A stretch of DNA of 55,547 nt from Propionibacterium sp. GTDB taxonomy: Bacteria > Actinomycetota > Actinomycetes > Propionibacteriales > Propionibacteriaceae. The notes beneath the pieces are model-generated. The model made no database searches, had not been told where the DNA came from, and worked only from the letters and a program-made list of their open reading frames with translations. Both the position numbers and the translations under genes were made by a program. This document shows, one piece after another, positions 34,696-43,617 of this stretch. The DNA is taken from the NCBI GenBank assembly GCA_012517965.1, contig JAAYTZ010000119.1, positions 1-55,547 on the forward strand, given 5' to 3'. Every line of letters begins with the position of its first letter. Positions within the stretch are counted from its first letter, which is position 1.

Positions 34696-36877
34696 CGAGG
34701 CGCTGGGTCGGGCGCGTCAGGGCCACATAGAGCACCCGGACGCCGCCCGGCGACTCCGCGACGATCTCGTCGGGCGACACCACCACGACGGCGTCGTACT
34801 CGAGTCCCTTGGCCTCGAGCGGGGTCACGAACCAGATCCGGTCGAGGTCGACGGGGTTCATCGCGGCGGACAGGCGCGCGAGCACCGCCGCGCGCAGCCG
34901 CTCGATGCGGGACGGGGGCACGATGACCCCCACCGTGCCGGGCACCTCCGAGGTGAGGGCGTCCAGCTGGGCGGCCAGGTCGGTGACCAGCGCGCTCACC
35001 GAGGTGCGCAGCAGTTCGGGCTCGACGCCCGTGGAGCGCACCGCGGTCGGAAGATCGGCCTTGGGGTAGGCGCGACGCACCACCTCCGCGGCCAGGTCGA
35101 ACACCTCCTTGGGGGAGCGGTAGTTGACGCTCAGGCGGAACTCGCGGTGCGGCGCGGTGCCGATCAACTCGCGGACGGCACGGCCCACCTCGTCGAGGTC
35201 CGGCCAGGAGCTCTGCGCCAGGTCGCCCACGATCGTCCAGGACGCCTGCGTGCCCCGTCGGCGCAGCATCCGCCACTGCATGGGCGTGACGTCCTGGCTC
35301 TCGTCGATCAGGAGGTGGGCGTAGGTGGAGTAGGTGTCCTCGCCGGGGTCCGCCGGCTCGACGGGCCGGGCCAGGAGGTCGGCGGTCGTCACCAGTTCGG
35401 CCACGGCGGCGCCCGAGGCGAGGAACAACGTCGGGTCGACGTCCTCGGTCTCGACCGGGACCGGGCCGAGCATCGCCACGAGCTCGTCCAGCAGGGCGGC
35501 GTCCGCCACCGACCAGGAGGCGTGATCGCGGTAGGAGGCGGCGAGGGCGTCCTGCTCGGCCGGCGACAGCAACCCCTGGGCGACCCGGGCCACCACCCCG
35601 GGGTCGGCCAGCCGGCGTAGCACCTCGGTGGCCACCAGGGGCGGCCACCAGGCGCCGAGGAACTGTCGATAGGCGGCAGAACCGGTGATGAGATCGTCGA
35701 GCGCGTCGGCGTCCAACCCCAACTCCTCGGGCACCTGCGCCCGCAACGCCGCCAGCAGCGCCCGTTCCGCGGCGTCCCGGGCCAGGTTGACCTTGTGGTG
35801 AGCCAGCACCTGCGCCCGGAGGCGGTCGAGGGCGGCGGCGTCCAGCTTGAGCACGTTGCCCTTGACCGTGGTGCGCAACTCGAGGGGCTCGGCGTCCGGC
35901 GCCAACGGCAGGTTGACCAGGTTCTTCAGCACCTGCACCATGCGCAGGCTGCCCTTGACGTTCGCGGCGGCGGCGGAGTCGATCCGGGTGGCGTCCACCT
36001 CGGGGAGCACGTCGGTCACCACCGCGCCGATCGCGCGGAGCGTGACCGAGTCCTCCCCCAGCGACGGCAGGACCCGCTCGATGTAGTTCATGAACACCGG
36101 CCCGGGCCCGACGACGAGGATGCCGCCGCGCTCGAAGCGGCGCCGGTTCGAGTACAACAGGTACGCGGCGCGGTGCAGGGCCACGACCGTCTTGCCGGTG
36201 CCCGGACCGCCGGAGATCACGGTGACGCCGCGGTGGTCGGCCCGGATCGCCTCGTCCTGCTCGGCCTGGATCGTGGCGACGATGTCGCGCATGTGCTTGC
36301 CGCGGGCGCGGGACAGGGCCGCCATCAGCGCACCCTCGCCGATGATCGGCAGGTCGTCGCGCTGGTGGGTGGCGTCGAGCAGGTCGTCCTCGATGCCGAC
36401 CACCCGGTCGCTGCGGCACCGCAGCACGCGCCGCCGCACCACGTCCATCGGCCTGCTGGGGGTGGCCCGGTAGAACGGCTCGGCGGCGGGGGCCCGCCAG
36501 TCGATCACCAGCGGCTCGTAGTCCTCGTCGCGGACGCCGATGCGCCCGATGTAGCGCACCTCGCGGTCCTCGTGGTCCAGCCGCCCGAAGACCAGGCCCT
36601 CGTGCTCGGCGTCCAGCACGGCGAGCCGCCGGGCGGCCTGGTAGGCGAAGGCGTCGCGCTCGAAGAGGGCGGTCCCGTCCTCCTCGCGGACCCAGGTCTC
36701 GCGGTCGGAACGGTAGAGGCCCTGACCGGCGATGGCCGCGCTCCGGGCCGTCCGGGTCGCCTCGTCCAGCCGGGCGTAGACGGCGTCCACGTGAGCCTGT
36801 TCGGCGGCGAGTTCCCGAGCCAGGACGTCAGCCGGGACGCCCGAGTCCTGCGTGTAGTGATCGGAGGCGTGGATCAA
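34628..36877 (-). CDS. helD: HelD-like RNA polymerase-associated helicase (UvrD/Rep superfamily)
   Basis: The TTG at 36877, 8 nt after AGGAAG, gives 749 residues, the usual HelD length. The N-terminal coiled-coil arm (about 15-60) opens ADVLARELAAEQAHVDAVYARLDEA, followed by the family block VYIGRIG/RDEDYEPLVIDWRAPAAEPFY-like region at 108-136. Walker A is GGPGTGKT (223-230), Walker B is LLIDESQD at about 511, and AKGLEYDAVVVVSP occurs near the end. HelD releases stalled RNA polymerase from DNA; some actinobacterial members protect against rifamycins. Convergent overlap with metF. Confidence 0.82.
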   Translation of the reverse strand: MIHASDHYTQDSGVPADVLARELAAEQAHVDAVYARLDEATRTARSAAIAGQGLYRSDRETWVREEDGTALFERDAFAYQAARRLAVLDAEHEGLVFGRLDHEDREVRYIGRIGVRDEDYEPLVIDWRAPAAEPFYRATPSRPMDVVRRRVLRCRSDRVVGIEDDLLDATHQRDDLPIIGEGALMAALSRARGKHMRDIVATIQAEQDEAIRADHRGVTVISGGPGTGKTVVALHRAAYLLYSNRRRFERGGILVVGPGPVFMNYIERVLPSLGEDSVTLRAIGAVVTDVLPEVDATRIDSAAAANVKGSLRMVQVLKNLVNLPLAPDAEPLELRTTVKGNVLKLDAAALDRLRAQVLAHHKVNLARDAAERALLAALRAQVPEELGLDADALDDLITGSAAYRQFLGAWWPPLVATEVLRRLADPGVVARVAQGLLSPAEQDALAASYRDHASWSVADAALLDELVAMLGPVPVETEDVDPTLFLASGAAVAELVTTADLLARPVEPADPGEDTYSTYAHLLIDESQDVTPMQWRMLRRRGTQASWTIVGDLAQSSWPDLDEVGRAVRELIGTAPHREFRLSVNYRSPKEVFDLAAEVVRRAYPKADLPTAVRSTGVEPELLRTSVSALVTDLAAQLDALTSEVPGTVGVIVPPSRIERLRAAVLARLSAAMNPVDLDRIWFVTPLEAKGLEYDAVVVVSPDEIVAESPGGVRVLYVALTRPTQRLVTLDVGEGAGVWRGSRSSPSTG

Positions 36878-36983
36878 GAGCGGGGCTTCCTAACGGGGAC
36901 GAGACCGTCAGTCAAGCCTAGTGCCTCCGTCAACCGGGAGTGCTCGGCGCCCGTCGCCACACCCCGGTGGCGGGGTGCGCGGC

Positions 36984-38246
36984 TCAGGGCTTGTAGTCGC
37001 GGTTCGCGGGCCGGATGTTCTCGCCGGTGAGCGTCTCGTGGGCGGCGTAGACCGCCAGGGCCCCCGCCAGCAACTGGGCCCAGGGCTCGTTGCCGCCGCG
37101 GCTCGCGGCGGACGCCGTGAACACGCGCGGCTGCCCGGGGGTGCGGACGGGCGGCAGGCGCAGCAGCGTCCGCGGCCCCTGCCAGCGGACGCCGTAGCCG
37201 GCCGTGGGCGTCCGGCGGGTGAAGTCGTGGACGATCACCTCGGTTCCGGTCGGCAGAGCCCGCCGGATCGTGCGGATCGGCCCGTCCGGGGTGTGCCGGA
37301 CCTCCTCCACCAGGGCCGCGGGGGCCACCTCGTCGGTCACGGTGCGGGACACCGTCGGGGCGAGGGCCGGGCGCAGGCGCGCCAGGGCGTGGCGCCGACG
37401 CAGGTCGCCGCCGCCGGCCAGGCGGGCGTGCGTCCAGGGGTTCACGGTGCTGATGATGGCGTCGGCGTGCTCCTCGCCGGCCGCGGTGGTGACCACGCCG
37501 GTCCGGAGGCGGAGGGCCGGCGTCCCGGTCAGCACGCGGACGCCGCGGGTGCGGAGCCGCCCGGCGAGGACGTCGAGGATCGCGGTGGCCGGGTGGACCG
37601 TCCCGGCGTCGTCGACGAGCACCCAGCGGCCGAACGTGCGCTCGACCGCCAGCCGCGACAGCAGCCAGGCCGGCGTGTCGCGCGGCTCGGAACCGACGAA
37701 CCGGGCGACGTCGCGCACCAGGTCCGCCAGGTGGGGGTGGTCGAGGCGGCGGGCCACGTCCTCGACCGTCCGTCGCGGATCGAGGACCCGGCGGCGGGAC
37801 GCGAGCTGGGCGCGGTCCACCAGCTCACCCTCCAGGCCCAGCCCGCGGAGGGCCTGCCAGGTCTCGTCCTGGGTGTCGACGAGGGCCCGCCAGCGGGTCG
37901 CGACCGCGGAGGAGTAACGGGCATTCAGCAGGTGCCACTGTTCGCCCCGGTCGGTGGGCCAGTCGAACCGGGTGCCGTCGGCGAAGACGTGGCGGACCGG
38001 CGGCGCGCTGACCATGCGCAGGCCGTACGTGCCGAACTCCCGGTCGAACGCCCGCCCCGACTTCCGCAGGAGATCGCGGAGAGGGGCGGGGAAGGGCAGC
38101 ACCGGGGACCAGACGCCGGGGACGGCGAGCCGCCCGCCGAGCGCGTCCCGGGCCTCGAGGAGCGTCACGGCGTGACCCGCCCGCGCCAGGCGGGCGGCCG
38201 CCGCGATGCCGGCCAGCGCCCCACCGACGACGACGATCCGCGACAT
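36984..38246 (-). CDS. FAD-dependent oxidoreductase, amine oxidase / phytoene desaturase-like
   Basis: The 420-residue product starts with a Rossmann dinucleotide fold (MSRIVVVGGALAGIAAAARLARAGHAVTLLEARDALGGR), typical of the flavin amine oxidase/desaturase superfamily. A C-terminal segment near the end (GENIRPANRDYKP) does not identify a subfamily. The substrate is not readable; a lipid or isoprenoid is possible. The ATG at 38246 lies 4 nt after galK's stop, yet CAGACT sits 6 nt before it, so it may have its own leaderless promoter. Confidence 0.75.
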   Translation of the reverse strand: MSRIVVVGGALAGIAAAARLARAGHAVTLLEARDALGGRLAVPGVWSPVLPFPAPLRDLLRKSGRAFDREFGTYGLRMVSAPPVRHVFADGTRFDWPTDRGEQWHLLNARYSSAVATRWRALVDTQDETWQALRGLGLEGELVDRAQLASRRRVLDPRRTVEDVARRLDHPHLADLVRDVARFVGSEPRDTPAWLLSRLAVERTFGRWVLVDDAGTVHPATAILDVLAGRLRTRGVRVLTGTPALRLRTGVVTTAAGEEHADAIISTVNPWTHARLAGGGDLRRRHALARLRPALAPTVSRTVTDEVAPAALVEEVRHTPDGPIRTIRRALPTGTEVIVHDFTRRTPTAGYGVRWQGPRTLLRLPPVRTPGQPRVFTASAASRGGNEPWAQLLAGALAVYAAHETLTGENIRPANRDYKP

Positions 38247-38258
38247 TGCGTCAGTCTG
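38247..38258 (-). promoter_or_regulatory. Possible leaderless -10 overlapping the galK stop
   Basis: CAGACT (38258-38253, minus strand), 6 nt, ATG 38246. Weak because the first base is C. Confidence 0.3.
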
Positions 38259-39504
38259 GCAGACCCGCCTCCGCGCGGGTGCCGGACGCGGCCGTCGCCG
38301 GGTCCACCGGGGACGCCGCCCCGGCGGGCCGCGTCACCAGCGTGCTCGCCGCGGCCGCGCTGCCCGGGAACGCCGCCCGGTAGCGCGCCAGCCAGGCCTC
38401 GGCGAACGGGGCGGCGTCCGAGCCGGGCACCATCGCCCAGACGCTGCCGCCGAAGCCCGCGCCGAAGGAGGACGCCGCCCGCGCCCCGAGCGCCACGGCG
38501 TCCCGGGCGAGCGCGGCGGTCTCGGGCACCTGATTGCCCAGCCGGGTCTCCGCCAGGTGCTGCGACTCGGCGGAGAGGGAGCCGAAGCGGTCCAGGTCGC
38601 CGGCGGCGAGCGCCGCCGCGGCGGCGGGGACGAGCCGCTCCGACTCGGCGACGAACTGCTCGACCCGGGCCGCGAGGTAGGCGTCGTCGGCCACCAGGCG
38701 GGCGAGGCGGGCGGGGGCGTCCGGGGCCGAGCGGACGGCCGTGGCGAGCGAGGGGTCGGCGCGGCCGGTCGCGGCGTTCCAGCGGCGCAGCGCCTCGGCG
38801 GTCGCCAGGGACGCCCGGTTGTAGCGCTCGCGCGCGGCGCCGGTCTTCTCCGCGGCCACCCCGCTGACCGCGACCACGAACGTCCAGCCCTCGGGCCAGC
38901 GGACCCGGCGGTGCAGGGCCGCGGGCGCGAAACCGAACTGGCCGAGTTCCCCCGGGGTGGCGCACAGCATCGCCGTGTGGTCCTCGGAGCCGCCCAGCGT
39001 GCCGACCCCGGCGTGCCCGGCGAGCCGGCCGAACGAGCGCCCGTTCTCGACGCTGGCCAGGTACGACGCCATCCGTAGCCGGTCGTCCCCGATCGCCTCC
39101 CGCCACAGCTCGGTCGCCCGGAACCCGTGGCGGTCGGCCAGCGCCAGGGCGGAGGCGCAGACCAGCGCCGAGGAACTGCTCATCCCCGACGCCATCGGCA
39201 GGTCGGAGGCGAGCGTGAGCGTCGTGCCGCCCAGCGGCCCGAAGTTGCGGGTGAGCCGGTCGATCACCGTCTGCAGGTAGCGCGCCCAGTGTCCCGCGGG
39301 CAGGTCGACCTCGACCCCTGCCCGCAGCGCGATCGGCTCGGCGAATTCGCTGCTGGAGGCGACGACGGCGTCGCCGTCCGCGGGCGTCGCGAGGGCCGTC
39401 ACGCCCCGGTCCACGGCGCACACCAGCACGTTGCCGCCCGCGTAGTCGGTGTGCTTCCCGAGCACCTCGATGCGGCCGGGGACCCGCCAGGCGGCCGCGG
39501 TCAC
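38251..39504 (-). CDS. Galactokinase-family GHMP sugar kinase
   Basis: The GTG at 39504 overlaps the upstream stop (GTGA) and gives 417 residues. GHMP motifs: GRIEVLGKHTDYAGG (11-24), DLPMASGMSSSSALV at about 104 and SFGAGFGGSVWAMV near 345. The galactokinase signature normally reads GEHTDY; here Lys17 replaces the Glu, a position that lies at the sugar pocket in known galactokinases, so the substrate may not be plain galactose. A C-terminal low-complexity tail follows. It would make a sugar 1-phosphate. Last core gene of the sugar operon. Confidence 0.8.
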   Translation of the reverse strand: MTAAAWRVPGRIEVLGKHTDYAGGNVLVCAVDRGVTALATPADGDAVVASSSEFAEPIALRAGVEVDLPAGHWARYLQTVIDRLTRNFGPLGGTTLTLASDLPMASGMSSSSALVCASALALADRHGFRATELWREAIGDDRLRMASYLASVENGRSFGRLAGHAGVGTLGGSEDHTAMLCATPGELGQFGFAPAALHRRVRWPEGWTFVVAVSGVAAEKTGAARERYNRASLATAEALRRWNAATGRADPSLATAVRSAPDAPARLARLVADDAYLAARVEQFVAESERLVPAAAAALAAGDLDRFGSLSAESQHLAETRLGNQVPETAALARDAVALGARAASSFGAGFGGSVWAMVPGSDAAPFAEAWLARYRAAFPGSAAAASTLVTRPAGAASPVDPATAASGTRAEAGLPD

Positions 39505-40310
39505 AGCCGCACCCGCGCGTCCGCCAGCAGCGCGGCCACCGCCGCGACGTCGCCGCGCGCGGACAGGTCGAGCACGCCCTCGGCGGACGGCAACACCGCG
39601 AACCGCTCGCCCTGGGCGGTCAGCAGTCGCACGGCGTCCGCGATCTCGAACTCGCCGCGAGCCGACGGGGCGATCCGCCGGCAGGCGTCGAAGACGGCCG
39701 GGGTGAACAGCCAGCAGTTCATGCTGACCAGGTGCCCGGGCCCGAAGGCCGCCAGTTGCTCGGGGGTCGGCTTCTCGACGATGTCGACCAGCCGTCCGGA
39801 GGCGTCGGCGCGGATCACCGCGAACGCCGCGATGCGGTCGGCGGGGATGTTCGAGTTCGCCACCAGGCCGGCCGGGCTGAACCCGATCGTCGCCGACCCC
39901 TCGGCCGCCGCCAGCGCGGCCAGCGCCGAGGTCGGGTAGAGGTTGTCGCCGTTGATCACGACGATCTGGTCGTCGCCGGCGAACTCCTCGGCCGCCGCCA
40001 CCGCGTCGGCGGTTCCCCGGGGCTCGGCCTGGACCGCGAAGGAGAGCCGGACCCGCTCCAGGTCGACCGACTCGTAGTACGCACGCACCGCCCCGTGCTC
40101 GGGTCCGATCACCAGGCACACCCGGGTCAGCCCGGCGTCGGCCAGCCGCGCCAGCGAGTAGTCCAGGAAGGGCCGGCCGGCCAGCGGCATCATCGCCTTC
40201 GCGCCGGACGCCGCGGCGGCGGCCTGGTCGGCGGTGAGGGCGGCGTCCGCGTCGCGCCTCATCCGCGAGCCCAGCCCGCGGGCCAGGACGACGGCCTTGT
40301 CGGTGGCCAT
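39501..40310 (-). CDS. Sugar-1-phosphate nucleotidyltransferase
   Basis: This 269-residue Rossmann-like transferase has a modified nucleotide loop, VVLARGLGSRMRR (instead of GGxGTRLRP), followed by an insertion before the Lys of KAMMPLAGRPFLDY. The metal and product motif VVINGDNLYP and the later VDIVEKP are clear. It would join a sugar 1-phosphate to UTP or dTTP. Between the mutase and the kinase it is a natural UDP-sugar-forming step. The nucleotide and sugar cannot be told from the sequence. Starts 3 nt after the mutase. Confidence 0.82.
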   Translation of the reverse strand: MATDKAVVLARGLGSRMRRDADAALTADQAAAAASGAKAMMPLAGRPFLDYSLARLADAGLTRVCLVIGPEHGAVRAYYESVDLERVRLSFAVQAEPRGTADAVAAAEEFAGDDQIVVINGDNLYPTSALAALAAAEGSATIGFSPAGLVANSNIPADRIAAFAVIRADASGRLVDIVEKPTPEQLAAFGPGHLVSMNCWLFTPAVFDACRRIAPSARGEFEIADAVRLLTAQGERFAVLPSAEGVLDLSARGDVAAVAALLADARVRL

Positions 40311-40313
40311 GGC

Positions 40314-41732
40314 TCAGCCCTCCAGTCCGAGGTGACGGGCGACGCGGGCGGCGGCGTCCTGGGCGGCGGCCGCCGTCTCCGCCTCGGCGAAGACCCGCAG
40401 CAGCGGTTCGGTGCCCGAGAAGCGGATCGTCAGCCAGCCGCCGTCGGCGAAGTAGACCTTGCCGCCGTCGGTCCAGGCCACGTGGTCGACCGCGCGATCG
40501 AAGGCGGGCAGGTCGTGGTCGCTGAACACCCGCCGCTCGAGTTCGGCGCGGCGGGCCGGCGTGAACGGATACGACCGCTCGACCATCTCGAGCCGGCCGT
40601 AGCGGTCCTCGATCTCGGCCCACAGCTGCGAGAGCCGCCGTCCGGACGTCGCGACCATCTCGACCAGCAGCGACCCGGCGTAGATGCCGTCCTTGCCGGG
40701 GATGTGGCCGCGGACCGTGAGGCCGCCGGACGACTCGCCGCCGATGACGGCGTCCGTCTCGGCCATCTTCGCCGAGATCCACTTGAAGCCGACCGGGACC
40801 TCGTGGCACTGCTCGCCGTGCGCCGCGGCGACCCGGTCGAGGAGGTGGGTCGTCGACATGTTCCGGACGGCCGGCCCACGCCAGCCCTTGCCGCTGAGCA
40901 GGTACTCGTACAGCAGCACGAGGATCTGGTTGGGGTGCAGGAAGCGACCGGCGTCGTCGATGATGCCGAGCCGGTCGGCGTCCCCGTCGGTGGCGATGCC
41001 GAGGTCGGCGCCGCGCTGGAGCACCTCCTGCCTCAGGTGGGTGAGCGACGCGGCGTCGGGTGAGGGCATCCGGCCGCCGAACAGGGTGTCGTGCCGGTCG
41101 TTGATGACGTCCACCTGGCAGCGGGCCGTCATCAGGATCGTCTGCAGGCTCGTCTGCGCCACCCCGAACATGGGGTCGAGCACGACGTGCAGGTGCCGGT
41201 GCCGGATCGCCTCCATGTCGAGGGCGTCGATGATGGCGTCGATGTACCAGTTGAGGGACGTCTGGACGGTGATCAGGCCGGCGCCGACGGCGTCCTCGAA
41301 GGGCAGCGACCGCACGTCGGCGTCCGACAGGCGGTTGGCCGCCGCCCCGAGTTCGTCGGTGACGGACTCCTCGGCGTCCCGGCCGCCGGCAGTGAACACC
41401 TTGATGCCGTTGTAGAGCGCGGGGTTGTGGCTGGCGGTGACCGCGATGCCGTAGGCGCAGCCCAGGTTGCCGACCGTCCACATGAACATGGGGGTGGGCG
41501 CCGGACGACCGATGAACTGCACGTGGATGCCGTTGCCGGCGAACACCTCGGACGCCCACCGCGCGGCCTCCGCGGAGAGGAACCGCCGGTCGAAGCCGAC
41601 CACGGTGCCCCGGTCGGCGACGCCCTCGGCGTGCATCCGGTCGCAGAGGGCCTGGACGAGGAGCCGGACGTTGGCCTTGGTGAACCCGTCGCCGATGATG
41701 GCGCGCCAGCCCCCGGTGCCGAACTCGATCAC
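40314..41732 (-). CDS. Phosphoglucomutase/phosphomannomutase family
   Basis: The 472-residue alpha-D-phosphohexomutase carries the phospho-serine loop TASHNPALYNGIKV, the Mg loop DGDADRLGI, the sugar-binding GGESSGG and the phosphate-binding region RFSGTEPLLRVFAEAE. It interconverts hexose 1- and 6-phosphates, linking the sugar 1-phosphates of this operon to glycolysis. The ATG at 41732 is preceded by AGGAGGTA, and the gene lies 9 nt after the permease gene. Confidence 0.92.
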   Translation of the reverse strand: MIEFGTGGWRAIIGDGFTKANVRLLVQALCDRMHAEGVADRGTVVGFDRRFLSAEAARWASEVFAGNGIHVQFIGRPAPTPMFMWTVGNLGCAYGIAVTASHNPALYNGIKVFTAGGRDAEESVTDELGAAANRLSDADVRSLPFEDAVGAGLITVQTSLNWYIDAIIDALDMEAIRHRHLHVVLDPMFGVAQTSLQTILMTARCQVDVINDRHDTLFGGRMPSPDAASLTHLRQEVLQRGADLGIATDGDADRLGIIDDAGRFLHPNQILVLLYEYLLSGKGWRGPAVRNMSTTHLLDRVAAAHGEQCHEVPVGFKWISAKMAETDAVIGGESSGGLTVRGHIPGKDGIYAGSLLVEMVATSGRRLSQLWAEIEDRYGRLEMVERSYPFTPARRAELERRVFSDHDLPAFDRAVDHVAWTDGGKVYFADGGWLTIRFSGTEPLLRVFAEAETAAAAQDAAARVARHLGLEG

Positions 41733-41741
41733 GTCTACCTC

Positions 41742-42605
41742 CTACTTGACCGCACCCGCGGTCAGGCCGCCGATGAGCCGCCGCTCGATGAACGAGAACA
41801 GGACGATGACGGGCACGACCGCCACCATCGCGGTGGTGAACAGGTACTGCCAGTCGCGGATGTACAGGCCGAGGAAGCGCGGCATGGCCACCGTGAGCGG
41901 CTGCAGCGCCGGGTCCTGCACGAGCACGAACGCGGCCGCGTACTCGTTCCAGGTGTTGACGAACACGAACACGATCGCGGTGACGATGCCGGGCCACACC
42001 AGCGGCAGCGAGATCCGGAACATGGTCTGCAGGCGACCGGCGCCGTCGATGAGCGCCGCCTCGTCGACCTCCTTGGGGATCGAGGCGAAGAACGCCTGCA
42101 TGATCCAGATGGCGAACGAGAGGTTGAAGGTGCCGTTGATGAGGATCAGGGCGACCCAGACCAGTTGGCCGCGCCAGTCCCGGAACTGCTGGTACAGGCC
42201 GACGGCCAGCACGGTCGGCTGCAGCATCTGCGTGATGAGCACGAGGAACAGGAACGAGAGGCGTCCGGGGAAGCGGAACCGGGCGATGTAGTACGCCGCC
42301 GGCGTCGCGATCAGCAGCACCAGCAGGGTCGCGCCGACGGAGATCACAGTGGTCGCCAGGAGGGCGCCGCCGGGCGCCACGTTGGACGCCCACACGGTCA
42401 GGTAGTTGTCCCATCGGGGCTGCTCGGGCAGGTAGTCCGGCGGGATCCGGGCGATGTCCTCCCGGGACTTCAGGGAGCTGATCAGCATCAGGGCGTACGG
42501 GAAGGCGAAGAACGCGGCGACGACGATGCAGCCGATCGCGATCCCGATCGGGTTGGGAGCCTTGTTGATGCCGGACCAGCGGCGTCCGGAGGCGGTGGCG
42601 CCCAT
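41742..42605 (-). CDS. Carbohydrate ABC transporter permease (CUT1, second)
   Basis: The 287-residue permease has six transmembrane segments and the EAA coupling loop EVDEAALIDGAGRLQTMFRISLPL (about 193-216) that docks the ATPase. It is of the MalG type. The ATG at 42605 lies 2 nt after the first permease gene's stop. No ATPase gene is in the operon, as is usual for CUT1 systems that share an MsiK-like ATPase encoded elsewhere. Confidence 0.93.
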   Translation of the reverse strand: MGATASGRRWSGINKAPNPIGIAIGCIVVAAFFAFPYALMLISSLKSREDIARIPPDYLPEQPRWDNYLTVWASNVAPGGALLATTVISVGATLLVLLIATPAAYYIARFRFPGRLSFLFLVLITQMLQPTVLAVGLYQQFRDWRGQLVWVALILINGTFNLSFAIWIMQAFFASIPKEVDEAALIDGAGRLQTMFRISLPLVWPGIVTAIVFVFVNTWNEYAAAFVLVQDPALQPLTVAMPRFLGLYIRDWQYLFTTAMVAVVPVIVLFSFIERRLIGGLTAGAVK

Positions 42606-42607
42606 GG

Positions 42608-43516
42608 TCAGACCTCCCTCGTCGGCTGGACGACGGCCAGGTAGACGGCGATGACGACGAGACAGAACGCGAAGTTCACCAGCGACAGGGCGGACGCGAC
42701 GCCCGGGCCCAGCTGAGCCTTGTACTCGAAGATCAGGGTCGTGGTGGTGTGCCCGGTGTTGTAGCCCGGGGTCTCGTTGAGGATCTTGAGGATCGGGAGC
42801 GAGTTGAAGACGTTGATGATGTTGATGAGCGCCGCGACCGCCATCGAGGGGCGGAGCAGCGGGAAGACGATCCGCCAGTAGCGCTGGACCGTGTTCGCAC
42901 CGTCGACGTGGGCGGCCTCGAGGATGTCGTCGGGCACGGACTGCAGGCCGGCCAGGATCGTGTAGGTGGTGAACGGCAACGAGACGTAGATGGCCACGAA
43001 CACGGCGACCCAGAAGGCCGAGGTGGGGTTCTTGGTGAACCCGTAGGCGGCGTCCAGGATGCCGGTGTCGACGAGCAGGCGGTTGAACAGGCCGACGTCG
43101 GGCTGCAGGCCGTAGTTGAAGACCGTGGTCGTCATGACGACCGAGCTCGCCCACGGCAGGATGATGATGAGCCGCAGCAGCTTGCGCCCGCGGAACGGCT
43201 TGTTGAGGAACTGCGCCAGCAGCAGTGACAGCACCAGCGTGATGAAGACCACGACCGTCACCCAGACGACCGTGTTCAGCAGGATCCGCGGGATCGGGAC
43301 CGTCGGGAACGTCAGCGCCCCGGCGGGGCCGATGAAGTTGTCCAGCCCGGCCGAGCCGCGCTCGACGCCGTAGCTGTTGTACTTCCGGGTGGCCGTCCAG
43401 GCCATCAGGATGGTCGGGTACGCCACCACGCCGGCGATCAGCACCAGCGTCGGGGCCAGCCACGGGAGGGCGGCGAGGGTCTCCTGCCAGCGTCCTCGGC
43501 GCTGAGGCGGGGCCAT
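42608..43516 (-). CDS. Carbohydrate ABC transporter permease (CUT1, first)
   Basis: This 302-residue MalF-type permease has six membrane segments and the EAA loop DDILEAAHVDGANTVQRYWRIVFPL. The ATG at 43516 with AGGAG 5 nt upstream is chosen over an upstream start at 43597 that would run through the intergenic hairpin. It pairs with the second permease. Confidence 0.92.
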   Translation of the reverse strand: MAPPQRRGRWQETLAALPWLAPTLVLIAGVVAYPTILMAWTATRKYNSYGVERGSAGLDNFIGPAGALTFPTVPIPRILLNTVVWVTVVVFITLVLSLLLAQFLNKPFRGRKLLRLIIILPWASSVVMTTTVFNYGLQPDVGLFNRLLVDTGILDAAYGFTKNPTSAFWVAVFVAIYVSLPFTTYTILAGLQSVPDDILEAAHVDGANTVQRYWRIVFPLLRPSMAVAALINIINVFNSLPILKILNETPGYNTGHTTTTLIFEYKAQLGPGVASALSLVNFAFCLVVIAVYLAVVQPTREV

Positions 43517-43566
43517 GGTCACTCCTGGTTTCGGGGGTCGAGTGGCGGCGTCCGGCCGAGGCCGCT

Positions 43567-43595
43567 GCCGCCGGGGGACGTGAGCCCCCGGCGGC
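43567..43595 (-). terminator. Hairpin between the binding-protein and permease genes
   Basis: Perfect 11-bp stem GCCGCCGGGGG (43567-43577) with CCCCCGGCGGC (43585-43595), 7-nt loop. Such hairpins after binding-protein genes often stop part of the transcription or protect the upstream mRNA, giving more binding protein than permease. Confidence 0.7.
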
Positions 43596-43617
43596 ACCGG
43601 TCAGCCGGGTCGGCGGA

